64,000 nucleotides of DNA from Streptomyces sp. CG1 (GTDB lineage: Bacteria > Actinomycetota > Actinomycetes > Streptomycetales > Streptomycetaceae). Positions 42,334 to 52,189 of this stretch are shown here, in pieces. The stretch is from NCBI RefSeq assembly GCF_041080625.1, contig NZ_CP163518.1, forward strand, positions 620,001-684,000. The letters are read 5' to 3'. The notes beneath the pieces are model-generated. The model was not told the origin of the DNA. It saw only the letters and a list, made by a program, of their open reading frames with translations, and did no database searches. The translations under genes were made by a program, and so were the position numbers. How positions within the stretch are numbered: position 1 is the first letter of the stretch; every line of letters starts with the position of its first letter.

Positions 42334-44320
42334 ATGAATGCGAGACCGGAAGTCTCCCGCCGTTCCCTGCTCGGCGGCGCCGTGGCCGCCGGTGTGCTGG
42401 TCCGCGTCGCCAAGGGCTCCACCACCCTGCCCGCGGGCGAGACGCAGACTGCGGGGCCGTTCCCGCTGGGGCTGGGCATGCGGGTGCCCATGATCGTGGT
42501 CTCGCCGTGGACCCGGGGGTGGCGCGGTCTGCTCGACGGTGTACGACCACACCTCCGTACTGCGGTTCCTGGAGAAGCGGTTCGGCGTCCACGAGCCGGA
42601 CATCAGCGCTTGGCGCCGGGAGATCACCGGTGATCTGACGGAGGTCTTCGACTTCAGCGGCCGCAACCCCGACTGGCCCGCGTTGCCCGACACCTCGGGC
42701 AACCGGCAGAAGGTCATCGACTCCGGCCGCCGCCCCGCGCCGACCGTGCCCGAGCCGCAGGTGTTCCCGGCGCAGCAGCGCGGCACCCGTACCGCACGGC
42801 CGGTGCCGTACCACCTGACCCTCCTCCCCCGGCTGCAGCGCGGCGCACTCGCCCTGGACTTCGCCAACCAGGGCCGGCAGGGCGCCGTCTTCCACGTGTA
42901 CGCCGAGCCCGGCGCCGCGCCGAAGCAATACACCCTGTCCGCCGGGACGAAGCTGTCCGACACCTGGGGCGTCGGCGACTCCGGCTACGACCTTCGCGTC
43001 CACGGGCCCGACGGGCAGTTGTGGCATCTGCGCGGGGACTCCGAGGGCGATGCCGAGGCCGTCGTGGACGTGTCGTCCGGGGCTCAGCAGGCCGAGGTGC
43101 AGTTGACCAACCGGTCCGGACAGGCGCGTACGTTCCTCGTCGGCGACCTGACCTACGGCAGTGGCATCCGCGAGGTGCGCGTGGGCGGCGGCGCGGAGCA
43201 GAGCGTGCAGGTTCCGCTGGCCCGCGAGGGCTGGTACGACCTCGCGGTCGGGATCGCGGGCGAGCTGTACTTCCGGCGCCGCTGGGCCGGACGTGTCCCG
43301 TCCCCGCTGCAGGGCGTGACCGATCCGGCGATGGGTCTGCCCGACGCCCTCGACGTCACCGTCACTCTCGCCGCCGCCTCCGCCACGATCGACGAGGTGG
43401 TCCTCGTCCCCGGGCGCACCGGCAGAATCAGTGTCGAGCTGAGCGCACGAGAGAAGGTCACCGCCCTGGAGGTGGCTCCCGTCGTCCCGGCGGGCTGGCA
43501 GGTGCGCACCGTGACGGCGCCGCCCGCGTCACTGGCCGCCGGCGCCTCGGCGACGGCCGTCTACGACGTCGAGGTCCCCGGCGATGTCACCGGGGACGGA
43601 CACCGGCTGCTCGTCACCGCGCGGGGCCGGGCCGGAGAGCGGTATGTGCCGGCCGACGGCGAGATCAGTGCCCGTGCCGCCGTGTCCGTCGCGGGTCATC
43701 TGCTCGGTGAGGACTTCGAGTCGGTCGCCGGAGCCCTTCAGCCGTCGGGCGGTGTTCTCGGCTGGACGGCGACCGCCCCGCCCGGCTGGAAGGTCGTCAA
43801 CGCCGCCGCCATGCCGCAGGGCACCCCGCGTCTGCAGGGCTGGACCTTTCACACCAGGCGGCTGTGGCAGACCGGCGGGCAGGACCGCGCCGACTTCAGC
43901 CGCGCGCTGGGCGTCATCGCCGTCGCCGACCCGGACGACTGGGACGACACCGGCTCGCCGTCCAGCAGGGGCCGCTTCGACTCCTCGCTCGTCTCCCCCG
44001 CGGTCAGACTGCCCGACGGCGCCACCAGGCTGTACGTGTCCTTCGACTCCCACTACCGCCAGGAGGCCCCGCAGGAGGCGGAACTGACCGCCGCCTTCGA
44101 CGACGGAACCACCGTACGGCTGCTCCACTACTCGTCGGCCACCAGCGGCAACGACAACCTCGGCAAGGACGCGGACAACACCTACGTCGCCCTCGACACC
44201 GCCGTCCCCACCGGCGCCCACTCGGTCACACTGACCTGGCGTGTCTTCAACGCCGGCAACAACTGGTACTGGGCCGTCGACCACATGCGCGCCGACGTGA
44301 CCCCGCTGCCGCGGTACTGA
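42334..44320 (+). pseudogene. phosphocholine-type phospholipase C with deleted catalytic core
   Basis: It starts with a Tat signal (VSRRSLLGGAVAAGVLV). After about 45 residues it jumps to FPLGLGMRVPMIVVSPW, which in phospholipases C lies near the end of the catalytic domain, so about 400 residues including ENRSFDH are missing. Near 42525 a frameshift moves into a long frame beginning YDHTSVLRFLEKRFGVHEPD. That frame is intact to 44320 and holds two small beta domains typical of these enzymes, an alpha-galactosidase NEW3-like domain (about 43340-43600) and a C-terminal lectin-like domain. Catalysis is impossible; the C-terminal half may be an orphan relic. Confidence 0.75.
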
Positions 44321-44364
44321 CGGGCGCGGGCGGCGCCACGGCGGGGGCGCGCGGGCGCCGCACC

Positions 44365-44400
44365 GGTACCGGCCCGGGGCCACTGTCCCGGGCCGGTACC
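44365..44400. terminator. bidirectional hairpin terminator
   Basis: GGTACCGGCCCGGG (44365-44378) and CCCGGGCCGGTACC (44387-44400) form a perfect 14-bp stem with an 8-base loop, between two converging transcription units. Confidence 0.85.
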
Positions 44401-44419
44401 CCATACCGCCTCTCCCCCT

Positions 44420-45451
44420 TCAGAGGCGCCCCGGGCGGCCATTCGCGCCCCCGGTCCCTTCGACCGCCCAGAGCGGTGAAGTGACCGCTCCCCGGAGGGT
44501 CTTGGCGCGGAGGGACTCCATGCCGAGGTGGAGGGCGGTGGCGCCGTGGGCGCAGGCGTCCTCGATGGGGAGGTAGTAGACGAGGTTGAAGTACTCGTGC
44601 GCGCCGCGCAGTCGGGCGTAGTCGTAGCCGGTGGCGCGGAGCCAGACGGTGTCGGCGTGGCGGTAGGAGAGGCTGAACGCGACCATACGGCTTTCGGCAT
44701 ACGCGGCGAGGACGAGTCCGCTGTCGGCCATGCCGTCGGCCTGGTCGCGCAGCAGGCCGGCCATGACGGTGGGGTCGGCCGGGTGGCCGTGGCGTTCCTG
44801 GAGCTGGGCGAGCAGCGCGCCGGCGGCGTCGGCGCACTCGGAGAGTCGTAGGGTGCGCAGCTCGTATCCGGCGTCGGCGAAGGCCCGGCGCTCACGGCGG
44901 ATGGCGACGCGGCGCTTGGAGGGCAGGCCGGCGAGATAGTCGTCGAACGTGCTGCCGGACAGCGGGATGCGGGCGTCCTCGCCCAGCCGAACGGGTTTGG
45001 TGCCGCAGGCGTCGGCGAGTTCGGCGGCCGCTGTGTCGGTGACGTACAGCCACCATGGCCGCGCCTCGTGGGCAGCGGCGAGCGAACCGGCGGCCGCCAC
45101 CAGCTCGTTCAGGGCTTCGCGTCGTCGGTCGGGGGCGAGGCGGGGGTGCAGGAGAGGGGCGTTGAGGTAGCCTCGGCGGGCTCCCGCGAGCAGGGTCCTG
45201 ACCGGTGTGCGGTCGGGGACGAGATCGTGCACGCGGTACAGGGCGTTGGGTTCGCTGTCGACCACGTACAGCGGTGCGGCGGCGATGAGTTGGCCGTCGG
45301 CGTGGACCAGGGCGTAGTGGGCCTGGGCGGTGGGGTCGTGCTGCTGGGCGGCGAGCCACTGGTGGGAGAGGTAGAGGCCCGCCTGGGCGGCGAGGGCGTC
45401 CCATTCTGCGGCGGGGACGTCCATGATGTCCTCGGCGAGGGTGAGGATCAC
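44420..45451 (-). CDS. FemAB/GNAT-like acyltransferase (peptidogalycan-biosynthesis family)
   Basis: This 343-residue protein is built of two GNAT-like halves. LSHQWLAAQQ near the start and LPSKRRVAIRRERRAF, FNLVYYLPIEDA and LHLGMESLRAKTLRGA later are typical of the DUF482/FemAB-like group, which attaches aminoacyl or acyl groups to amines. The GTG at 45451 overlaps the MFS stop. It is the last gene of a four-gene unit with an exporter and two ATP-grasp ligases, so it probably adds one building block in a peptide-like product. The donor is unknown. Confidence 0.8.
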   Translation of the reverse strand: MILTLAEDIMDVPAAEWDALAAQAGLYLSHQWLAAQQHDPTAQAHYALVHADGQLIAAAPLYVVDSEPNALYRVHDLVPDRTPVRTLLAGARRGYLNAPLLHPRLAPDRRREALNELVAAAGSLAAAHEARPWWLYVTDTAAAELADACGTKPVRLGEDARIPLSGSTFDDYLAGLPSKRRVAIRRERRAFADAGYELRTLRLSECADAAGALLAQLQERHGHPADPTVMAGLLRDQADGMADSGLVLAAYAESRMVAFSLSYRHADTVWLRATGYDYARLRGAHEYFNLVYYLPIEDACAHGATALHLGMESLRAKTLRGAVTSPLWAVEGTGGANGRPGRL

Positions 45452-46767
45452 GGCAGGGCTTCCTCCCGGTCGGGTGGGGCGAGGGCGTGGACGGCGGGGA
45501 CGGCAAGCACGCTGAGGGAGGCGAGGAGCAGCCAGGGCAGGACGGGTTGCCGGCTCAGGAGCGTGGTGAGGACGACGGGCGCGGCGGCGCCGCCGATGGA
45601 CCAGGACAGCTGGAAGGCGGCCTGGTGGCGGCCGTTGGCCTCGGCGGGGGCCAGCGCGACCGAGAGTTCGTTGAGCGCGGGAGAGCTGAGGATCTCGGAC
45701 AGGGTGAACAGGAGCATCGCCGCCACCAGGACGGCGGCAACGGTCCAGCCGGGGGCGCCCTGCCAGGCGAGGGGCGCGGCGAAGAGGGCGAAGGAACCGG
45801 CCCCGACGAGGAATCCGCCGGCGATCGCACGGTGCGGGCGGTGGCGTGCCGAGCGGCGGGTGACGGCCGGGGTGAGGACGGCGACGGCGGCCGTGTTGAT
45901 GACCAGGAGGGTGCCGGGGATCCACGCGCCGGCGTGCAAGGTACCGGTGACGTACACGGCGAGGAGCACCGGCGGGACCATCTGCGCGAGGACGAAGGCC
46001 AGGTTGGCCGCGACGAGCAGGAGGTAGCGGCCGTCCCGGAGGACCGCCCGCCGGCTTCCCCGCGGGGCCGGCCCACCACCGTTGCCGACTGGGCCGGAGG
46101 CGTCCGGCGCGGCCGGGCTTCTGGCAGGCCTCCAGATGAGGAACAGCAGCGCCGCGCACAGGAATGTGCCGGCGTTCGCGGCGATGAGGACGTACAGGCT
46201 GTCCGGACCGAACAGGGCCAGGGCAACGGCGGAGACGGCCGCGCCGGCACCGATGCCGAGGTTGCGCAGCGAGGAGATGAACCCGAACCAGAGGCGCTCC
46301 TCGCCGGGTACACAGGCGAGCGGCACCAGGTTGCGGGCCGCTGTCCAGTACAGATTGATACCGGCCTGTACGACGAGATAGGCGAGGCTGATCTGCCACG
46401 CGGAGCGGACGACGAGAAACACCGCGAACCCGGCGGCGGACACGAGGTTGGCCAGCGCTACGACGGCTTTGGGGCCGAAGCGGTCCAGGAGGAGCCCGCC
46501 GACTGCAGGGGCGGGCAGCGCAAGGAGGTTCCCCAGAGTGAGTGCCGCTCCGATCTCCACCAGGGAGAGGTGGGTGGCGTGGGCGAGGTAGACGACCGTG
46601 AACGCGAAGACGAGCCCGGTGCCGAGGCTGTCGACCGCGTGCGCGGCGACGAAGCGGCCCGCTCCGGTGAGCGCGGGCAGCCCGGCCCGGGCCCGCAGCC
46701 CGCAGCGACGGCCGCGGCCCGGCAGGGCGCCGCGGCGTGCCGATCGCCTGCCGGCGGGGATGCTCAC
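45448..46767 (-). CDS. MFS transporter, probable product exporter
   Basis: This 439-residue protein has about 12 membrane helices and a motif-A-like LLLDRFGPKAV loop. The GTG at 46767 overlaps the upstream ATP-grasp stop (GTGA). It probably exports the product of the surrounding ligases. Confidence 0.88.
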   Translation of the reverse strand: MSIPAGRRSARRGALPGRGRRCGLRARAGLPALTGAGRFVAAHAVDSLGTGLVFAFTVVYLAHATHLSLVEIGAALTLGNLLALPAPAVGGLLLDRFGPKAVVALANLVSAAGFAVFLVVRSAWQISLAYLVVQAGINLYWTAARNLVPLACVPGEERLWFGFISSLRNLGIGAGAAVSAVALALFGPDSLYVLIAANAGTFLCAALLFLIWRPARSPAAPDASGPVGNGGGPAPRGSRRAVLRDGRYLLLVAANLAFVLAQMVPPVLLAVYVTGTLHAGAWIPGTLLVINTAAVAVLTPAVTRRSARHRPHRAIAGGFLVGAGSFALFAAPLAWQGAPGWTVAAVLVAAMLLFTLSEILSSPALNELSVALAPAEANGRHQAAFQLSWSIGGAAAPVVLTTLLSRQPVLPWLLLASLSVLAVPAVHALAPPDREEALP

Positions 46768-48014
46768 CGGCCCGCGGGGGTCAGCAGACGGCGGATCTTG
46801 TCGAGCCTGGGGGCCGCGATGAAGCCGGTCTGCTCGTACAGCTCGGTAAGTTCCTTCACCACCCGATGCTCGTCGCCCGGGTTCACGGTGAACGTGAGGA
46901 TGCCGCCGTGGTTGTGGCCGTCGATGATCAGGTCGTGACAGGTCACGAGGTCGATGCGGGCGCGCAGTTCGGCGAGGAGGGCGGGGGTGGGGTTCGCGGT
47001 GAGGCACTCGATCGCGAATCGCTCGGCCGGGGCGCTGCTCCGGGTCGGCCAGGTGCCCGTGAGGATGTCGAGGAGGGCGGCGAACGTGTTGAGTCCGCCG
47101 GCGGCGATGGACAGGGTGGTGGCGCCGCCGATCCGGGGGTTGATCTCCAGGACGTGGTAGGCGCCGTCGGCGTAGATCATGTCGACGTTCACGGAACCCT
47201 CGACACCGAGCGCCGTACACAGGTCGACGAGGCGTTGCGCGGTGGGCCGGAAGTCGGCACCCCGGGCGGGGTCGACGTAGCGGAGGTCTTCGAAGGTGAA
47301 GGCGGGAGGGCCGCCCGCGGTGCCGGTCCAGATGAGCGGCATGACGGTGTAGTGGCCGTCGGCGCCGACGATGTCGACCGAGCAGAGCCGTCCGTTGACG
47401 CACTTCTCCAGGACCGCGTGCGCCGCCGGCGGGGCGGCCAGATGGCGGTCGAGGGCGGCCGGGTCGGGGATGAACTCGATGCCCATGCTGGTGGAGTCCC
47501 ACAGCGGCTTGGCCATGAGGGGGTAGCCGAGGTCCTGGGCGGCGAGGCGGACGGCGTCCGGGTAGGCCGGGACGGGCAGCGCCCGGTCGTTGAGGAGGTC
47601 GCTGTCGACCAGGACGGCCGGCGGGGTGGTGAGGCCGTGCGCGTCGAGGGCCCGCTTGGTCTCCCACTTGTCGCACAGGACGCGCGTGGCGGCGAGGGGG
47701 GTCATGACGGTGCGGATGCCGAGAGCTTCGAGCTTGCTCTTGACGACGGCGTCCCGCAGGGCGTTCTCGTCGGGCAGGGAGATAGCCACAGCGGCGTCGG
47801 CCCCCCAGGCACGCACCCGCTCGACGAACTCGTCCGGCGTCGCGGCGGGTTCGAGCCGTTCGCTCGTACCCGGGAACAGGTCCGGGCCGCAGTCGCCGTG
47901 GGTGTGAAAGAGGCGGGCCTCGGCACCGAGCCGCGCCAGAGCCGGAGCGATGCCGTGGATGTACGGGTCGGCGCGCTGGATGTCGACGGACCGGAGGAAC
48001 GCGATGCGCTGCAT
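46764..48014 (-). CDS. ATP-grasp ligase A
   Basis: This 416-residue protein has an N-terminal pre-ATP-grasp domain, a nucleotide-binding strand with LMAKPLWDSTSMGIEF, and the metal-binding end VLEINPRIGGATTLS (Glu and Asn of the E-x-N motif). Such enzymes join a carboxylate to an amine through an acyl-phosphate. It starts one base after the stop of ligase B, so the two are co-translated. Two ligases suggest a product of at least three units. Not of the D-Ala-D-Ala or carbamoyl-phosphate types; the substrate is unknown. Confidence 0.87.
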   Translation of the reverse strand: MQRIAFLRSVDIQRADPYIHGIAPALARLGAEARLFHTHGDCGPDLFPGTSERLEPAATPDEFVERVRAWGADAAVAISLPDENALRDAVVKSKLEALGIRTVMTPLAATRVLCDKWETKRALDAHGLTTPPAVLVDSDLLNDRALPVPAYPDAVRLAAQDLGYPLMAKPLWDSTSMGIEFIPDPAALDRHLAAPPAAHAVLEKCVNGRLCSVDIVGADGHYTVMPLIWTGTAGGPPAFTFEDLRYVDPARGADFRPTAQRLVDLCTALGVEGSVNVDMIYADGAYHVLEINPRIGGATTLSIAAGGLNTFAALLDILTGTWPTRSSAPAERFAIECLTANPTPALLAELRARIDLVTCHDLIIDGHNHGGILTFTVNPGDEHRVVKELTELYEQTGFIAAPRLDKIRRLLTPAGR

Positions 48015-48015
48015 G

Positions 48016-49248
48016 TCAGCTCACTTCTATGCGGGTGTGGGCGAGTGTCTGGGCGGCGTCGGCGTTGACCTGCGCGGCCGTCGGGGCAGTGAAGACCAGG
48101 TGGCCGATGCGCGCCGAGTTGTCGTGGGCGCTCCCGACGACGGCGCCGGCCGGCGTGCTGATGTCCCCGTCGACGAGGCCGTCGTGGCGGCCGTCGATGG
48201 TCACTCCGTGGAAGGTGCCGGCACGTGGCGGCGTGAGGAAGCGGATCGCGCACGCCCCTTCCCGGGGCGCGGGTACGTCGGGCTTCTCGTCGAGGACGGC
48301 CTGGAGGTAGGCGCGGGCCTCGTCGATGCCGGAGGCCCGGCGTACGACGTCCACGAGGTGGTCTCCCGGCAGGCGGGCGCCGACCTCGATGACGACGGGG
48401 CCCGCGTCGGGTGAGATCTTGAGTTCGGTGTGGGCGACGCCGTTGCGGATGCCGAGCGCCCGGAGCGATCGTTCGGTGGCGGCCCGCAAGGCACTCAGCT
48501 CGGCGGCCGGCAGGGCGGCGGGGCAGGTGTGGCCGGTCTCGGCCCGGTAGGCGCCGACGGTGGTGTGCTTCTCGACCGGGGGCAGGTGGAAGTACTCGTC
48601 CCGCCAGACCACGGTGTCGAGGCTGAACTCGGGTCCGGCGACATACTCCTGGACGATGACACGCTGGTCCATGGGCAGGCCGTGCGGGGCGGCGATCGGC
48701 CAGGACTGGGCATGCTGTACGGCGGTGTCGAGCTGCTCGGGGCTCTCGACCACGCTGACACCCCAGGAGCCGCCCTGCTCGGCGGGTTTGACGACGACCG
48801 GGAATCCGATGCCGATACGGCCGAGGGCCCGTGCTGCCTCTCCGGCCGTGCGCACGCTGATCGTTCTCGGCGCGGGCACCTGGCCCGCGTAGAAGGCCTG
48901 GGCCATCTCCGCCTTGTTCCGGCAGGCCTGGGCGAGACGGGGGTCGTTGCCGGGCAGCCCCAGGCGCTCGGCCAGGTGGGCGACGAGCGGGGTGAAGAAC
49001 TCCCAGCAGCCGGCCACCGCGTCGATCCCCGTCGCCTCGGCGAACGCGGCCAGGTCCGCCAGCGCCCGGTCCGGGTCGGTGAGGTCGGTGAACACCGTGC
49101 CGTGGATCTTGTCACGCAGAGCGCCGGGGTAGCTCTCGTAGACGTCCTCGTGGGTGGCGACGAAGACGCGCGTGCCGAGTGCGCGGGCGGCATCCAGCAC
49201 ATAGGGGCCCGAGTTTGCGAGCGCTTCGATCAGCAGGATCTTCTTCAC
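48016..49248 (-). CDS. ATP-grasp ligase B
   Basis: This 410-residue protein begins VKKILLIEALANSGPYVLDA (pre-ATP-grasp Rossmann strand) and has the ATP loop VVVKPAEQGGSWGVSVV, then VIEVGARLPGDHLVD as metal-binding end. This resembles the L-amino-acid ligase/BacD-like group. The GTG at 49248 is preceded by a long promoter gap shared with the divergent radical SAM gene, so this is the first gene of the minus-strand operon. A longer upstream frame exists but lacks family resemblance. Confidence 0.87.
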   Translation of the reverse strand: MKKILLIEALANSGPYVLDAARALGTRVFVATHEDVYESYPGALRDKIHGTVFTDLTDPDRALADLAAFAEATGIDAVAGCWEFFTPLVAHLAERLGLPGNDPRLAQACRNKAEMAQAFYAGQVPAPRTISVRTAGEAARALGRIGIGFPVVVKPAEQGGSWGVSVVESPEQLDTAVQHAQSWPIAAPHGLPMDQRVIVQEYVAGPEFSLDTVVWRDEYFHLPPVEKHTTVGAYRAETGHTCPAALPAAELSALRAATERSLRALGIRNGVAHTELKISPDAGPVVIEVGARLPGDHLVDVVRRASGIDEARAYLQAVLDEKPDVPAPREGACAIRFLTPPRAGTFHGVTIDGRHDGLVDGDISTPAGAVVGSAHDNSARIGHLVFTAPTAAQVNADAAQTLAHTRIEVS

Positions 49249-49540
49249 GCCGCGCAGTAGACCGCACCCGCAGGGCCGGGGCCATGAACGTAACAACCAG
49301 AGCAGGACAGCGATTTCGCGACTGAGGTTGTAGCAAGCTCCAGCCGCCCGCCGGAGCACGGATCCTAGGGGTTCGGCTTTGCGGAAGCGACCTTTCCGGT
49401 GGAGTTCGGGTCATCGCACAGGAGGGCACGCTCCCAGCGGGCCCGGGTTTCGTGGGTACCGGACCTGGGTCCCGGCCACCGATCGCGGATTGACTCTCGG
49501 ACGACCACCCTCCACACATGTACGAGAGGGGCACTTTCGC
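49249..49540. promoter_or_regulatory. divergent promoter region of the radical SAM locus
   Basis: A 290-base gap separates ligase B and the radical SAM gene. It should hold both promoters. I see no clear operator palindrome. GAGAGGGG at 49524-49531 can serve as ribosome site for the GTG at 49541. Confidence 0.5.
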
Positions 49541-50974
49541 GTGACCGGCTACGCCGCACAGCTCACCGACTACATCCGGCAGGGCGTCATCCCGCCGTAC
49601 AACTACTCCTACCCGTCACGCTCCACCTACCGGCCGCTCGACGGTTCCTGGACCGCCGGGAAGGCCTGGAAACTGGACCTGAGCCTGTATCAGGTCCCCG
49701 AGCTCAACCTGTATCTGCACGTGCCGTTCTGTCGCTACAAATGCGGCTTCTGCAATCTGTACACCGTCATCAGCGAGGACACGGACGTCTACACGGCGTA
49801 CATGAACGCGCTGTGCACCCAGCTGCGCGATCACGCCGACATCATCCGCGCCCGCCGGCTGCGCACCGTGTACATCGGCGGCGGCACCCCGAGCCTGCTG
49901 TCCCTGCGCCACTTCGAGCAGTTGTTCAGCACGCTGGACGAGGTGTACCCCAACTGGCGCTCCACTGTGGAGGAAGTGGCGATCGAGGCCACACCGGACT
50001 CGATCGTCAACGAGCCCGCCACCCTCGAAGGCCTGCTGCAACTCGGCCTGACCCGGGCCAACATCGGGATCCAGTCCCTGGTACCGAAGGAGATCCGCGA
50101 AGCCGGACGCGGCCAGGCGGGCGAACAGGTCATCCGCAGGGCCATCGAGATCGCGCACGACAAGGGCCTGCCGGACCTGTCGACCGACCTCATCATGGGC
50201 TTCGCCGGCCAGACCGACGAGACCTGGCGGCACTCCGTCGACGAACTCGCACGGCTCGAACCGGCCACGATCAGCACATACTTCCTCACCGTGCGCCCGG
50301 ACGCCTGGTTCTCCAAGACCGGCGCCTACCGGTACGCACAGTCCCCGAACCTGTACGAGCGCTACGACTACGCCCGTCAGGTCTTCACCGACCACGGCTA
50401 CGTCCAGGAAGGCTCCGTCCGCTACAAGAAGCTCGGACGCGGCGGCTACAAGCAGAAGGTCCTCACCTTCCACGGCGTGCCGCTGCTCGGCCTCGGTGTC
50501 GGCGCCCGCTCCTACACCGGCGTCCTCGACTACATGGTGGGCTCCGTCAAACCGTCCATGCCCGAAGTCGCCGACTACATCGCCCAGGCCGAGGCCCACG
50601 CGCTGCAGCCGGTCACCGGCTTCGTCCTCGATGACGAGGAGATCATCCGCAAGCGCCTCGTCCTGGACACCTTCGACCTGGACCTCGCCGAACTGGACCG
50701 CTTCGGCTACCGGGACAAGGCCCACCTGTTCGAGCCGATCCTGGACGCCGCCGAGGAGACGGGGCTCCTGCGCCGCCTGGGCCGCCGCGTCCAGCTCACC
50801 CCTGAGGGGTTCAAGTACCGCGACATCCTGTCCTGGATGTTCTTTTCCGACGACGTCGTGCAGCTAGACCGTGACTACTACGAGCGCCTGCACGAGCAGA
50901 ACAATCGGGCCCGGAAGCACATGGGTACGCCGGTCGGCATCTCGGGGATCCGCACCGCGCGAGCGGCTTCGTGA
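49541..50974 (+). CDS. HemN-like radical SAM enzyme
   Basis: This 477-residue protein has the radical SAM cluster motif HVPFCRYKCGFCNL (CxxxCxxC near residues 66-73), the HemN-type YIGGGTPSLL and NIGIQSL strands, and a C-terminal HemN-like domain (about residues 370-450). HemN relatives include coproporphyrinogen dehydrogenase, heme chaperones, and methyltransferases or cyclopropanases of natural-product pathways. A second aromatic-rich YYERLHEQNN tail is extra. No heme gene is nearby, so a biosynthetic role is more likely. GTG start with the stop overlapping the DUF1152 gene. Confidence 0.9.
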   Translation: MTGYAAQLTDYIRQGVIPPYNYSYPSRSTYRPLDGSWTAGKAWKLDLSLYQVPELNLYLHVPFCRYKCGFCNLYTVISEDTDVYTAYMNALCTQLRDHADIIRARRLRTVYIGGGTPSLLSLRHFEQLFSTLDEVYPNWRSTVEEVAIEATPDSIVNEPATLEGLLQLGLTRANIGIQSLVPKEIREAGRGQAGEQVIRRAIEIAHDKGLPDLSTDLIMGFAGQTDETWRHSVDELARLEPATISTYFLTVRPDAWFSKTGAYRYAQSPNLYERYDYARQVFTDHGYVQEGSVRYKKLGRGGYKQKVLTFHGVPLLGLGVGARSYTGVLDYMVGSVKPSMPEVADYIAQAEAHALQPVTGFVLDDEEIIRKRLVLDTFDLDLAELDRFGYRDKAHLFEPILDAAEETGLLRRLGRRVQLTPEGFKYRDILSWMFFSDDVVQLDRDYYERLHEQNNRARKHMGTPVGISGIRTARAAS

Positions 50975-52065
50975 CCGAGCTGTTCATCGCGGCGGGCGGC
51001 GGCGGTGACCCGATCGGCACGGCCCTCACCCACGCGAGCCTTGGCTGCGACACCGACGCCGTGGTCCTCACTTACGCCTGGGAACGCCTCACCGTCGATC
51101 CGCTTCCCGGCCCCCTCGCCCCGCACGACTTCGCCGGCCTCGACCGCGACACCCTGCCGGTGCCGCTCGTCACCGCCGGCTCGAAGCCGGTCCGGCCACG
51201 CGGATCGACCCTGCCGCGGCTGGCCGGCGACCTGCCGACGAGGCTGGCGCTCCTCGACCCCTACGCCGGTGTCGAAGGGCTGGCCGATCAGATCGGGCGG
51301 ACCGCCCGTGCACTCGGCGCCGACCACATCAGCGTCGTGGACATGGGCGGCGACATCCTCGCCCACGGCGACGAACCCACGCTCGTCAGCCCCCTGCCCG
51401 ACGCGCTCGTCCTGGCGTCCTGCCACCTGGCGGGCGTCCCCACCACCGTCCACGTCGCCGGCCCCGGCCTCGACGGCGAGATACCGGAAGCGACCCTTCT
51501 GACCCGAGTCGCCGGCGACGGCACCACGCTCGGCCCCACCATCCCCGAGTGGGCGGTGAACGTCTTCCGCTGGCATCCGTCCGAGGCCAGCACCCTGCTC
51601 GCCGCAGCCGCTGCCGGGCTGCGCGGCCCCTGCCTCACGAGGGAAGGCGCGGGCCCGATCCCGCTCACCGGCCACAGCGGCCGTGTCTGGGACCTGCCAC
51701 TCGCACGGGCCCTGGACCACAACCGCCTCGCTCAAGGCCTGCTGGAAGCTCGTCCCGACACCTTGGCCGACACGGAGGACGTCAGCCTGCAGCTGTACGG
51801 ATTCAACGAGGTCGAACGCGAGCGCCGACGCGCGATCCGGCGGCACACCGCGCGCGAACTCCTCGACGACGAGACCTTCCTGAGCGAACTGGACACCTGG
51901 CTCCACATCCAGCGCGCCGGCCATCCCGGCGCCCGGTACGTGAGCGTCCGCTGCGCCGTCGAGTCCCTGGGCTATGGCTGGCGCCTGACCGAACAGGTCC
52001 GCAACCTGCTGACCAAGCGCCGCCCCGACCTGGACGCGTTCCCGCTCCTGTCCCTCACACACTGA
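50971..52065 (+). CDS. DUF1152-family protein
   Basis: This 364-residue protein starts with FIAAGGGGDPIGTALTH, a glycine-rich nucleotide-binding-like loop, and has VVDMGGDILAHGDE in the middle, as in DUF1152 proteins. The family has no established function. It begins at a GTG overlapping the radical SAM stop, so its role is linked to that enzyme. The C-terminal 60 residues look like a separate helical region (YVSVRCAVESLGYGWRLTEQ). Confidence 0.8.
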   Translation: MTELFIAAGGGGDPIGTALTHASLGCDTDAVVLTYAWERLTVDPLPGPLAPHDFAGLDRDTLPVPLVTAGSKPVRPRGSTLPRLAGDLPTRLALLDPYAGVEGLADQIGRTARALGADHISVVDMGGDILAHGDEPTLVSPLPDALVLASCHLAGVPTTVHVAGPGLDGEIPEATLLTRVAGDGTTLGPTIPEWAVNVFRWHPSEASTLLAAAAAGLRGPCLTREGAGPIPLTGHSGRVWDLPLARALDHNRLAQGLLEARPDTLADTEDVSLQLYGFNEVERERRRAIRRHTARELLDDETFLSELDTWLHIQRAGHPGARYVSVRCAVESLGYGWRLTEQVRNLLTKRRPDLDAFPLLSLTH

Positions 52066-52094
52066 CCGGCCCGAGCACGCGCGGGGCGGCTCCT

Positions 52095-52125
52095 GGCAAC
52101 GGGGGTCGCCCCCGCAGTGGTTGCC
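52095..52125 (+). terminator. hairpin after the DUF1152 gene
   Basis: GGCAAC (52095) and GTTGCC (52120) enclose GGGGG-TCG-CCCCC. It lies 30 bases past the stop and is a reasonable terminator. Confidence 0.4.
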
Positions 52126-52189
52126 GTGTGTGGTGGCTGTCCGACCTCACACATCACTTGCGCGCGTTGGTCGGTCGCGTGGAGGTGGG

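Noticed and set aside
49541..50974. Heme biosynthesis gene hemN/hemW
   Set aside because: The radical SAM protein is HemN-like, but it has an extra N-terminal stretch, an extra tail and no heme genes nearby, and it is coupled to DUF1152 and opposite ATP-grasp ligases.
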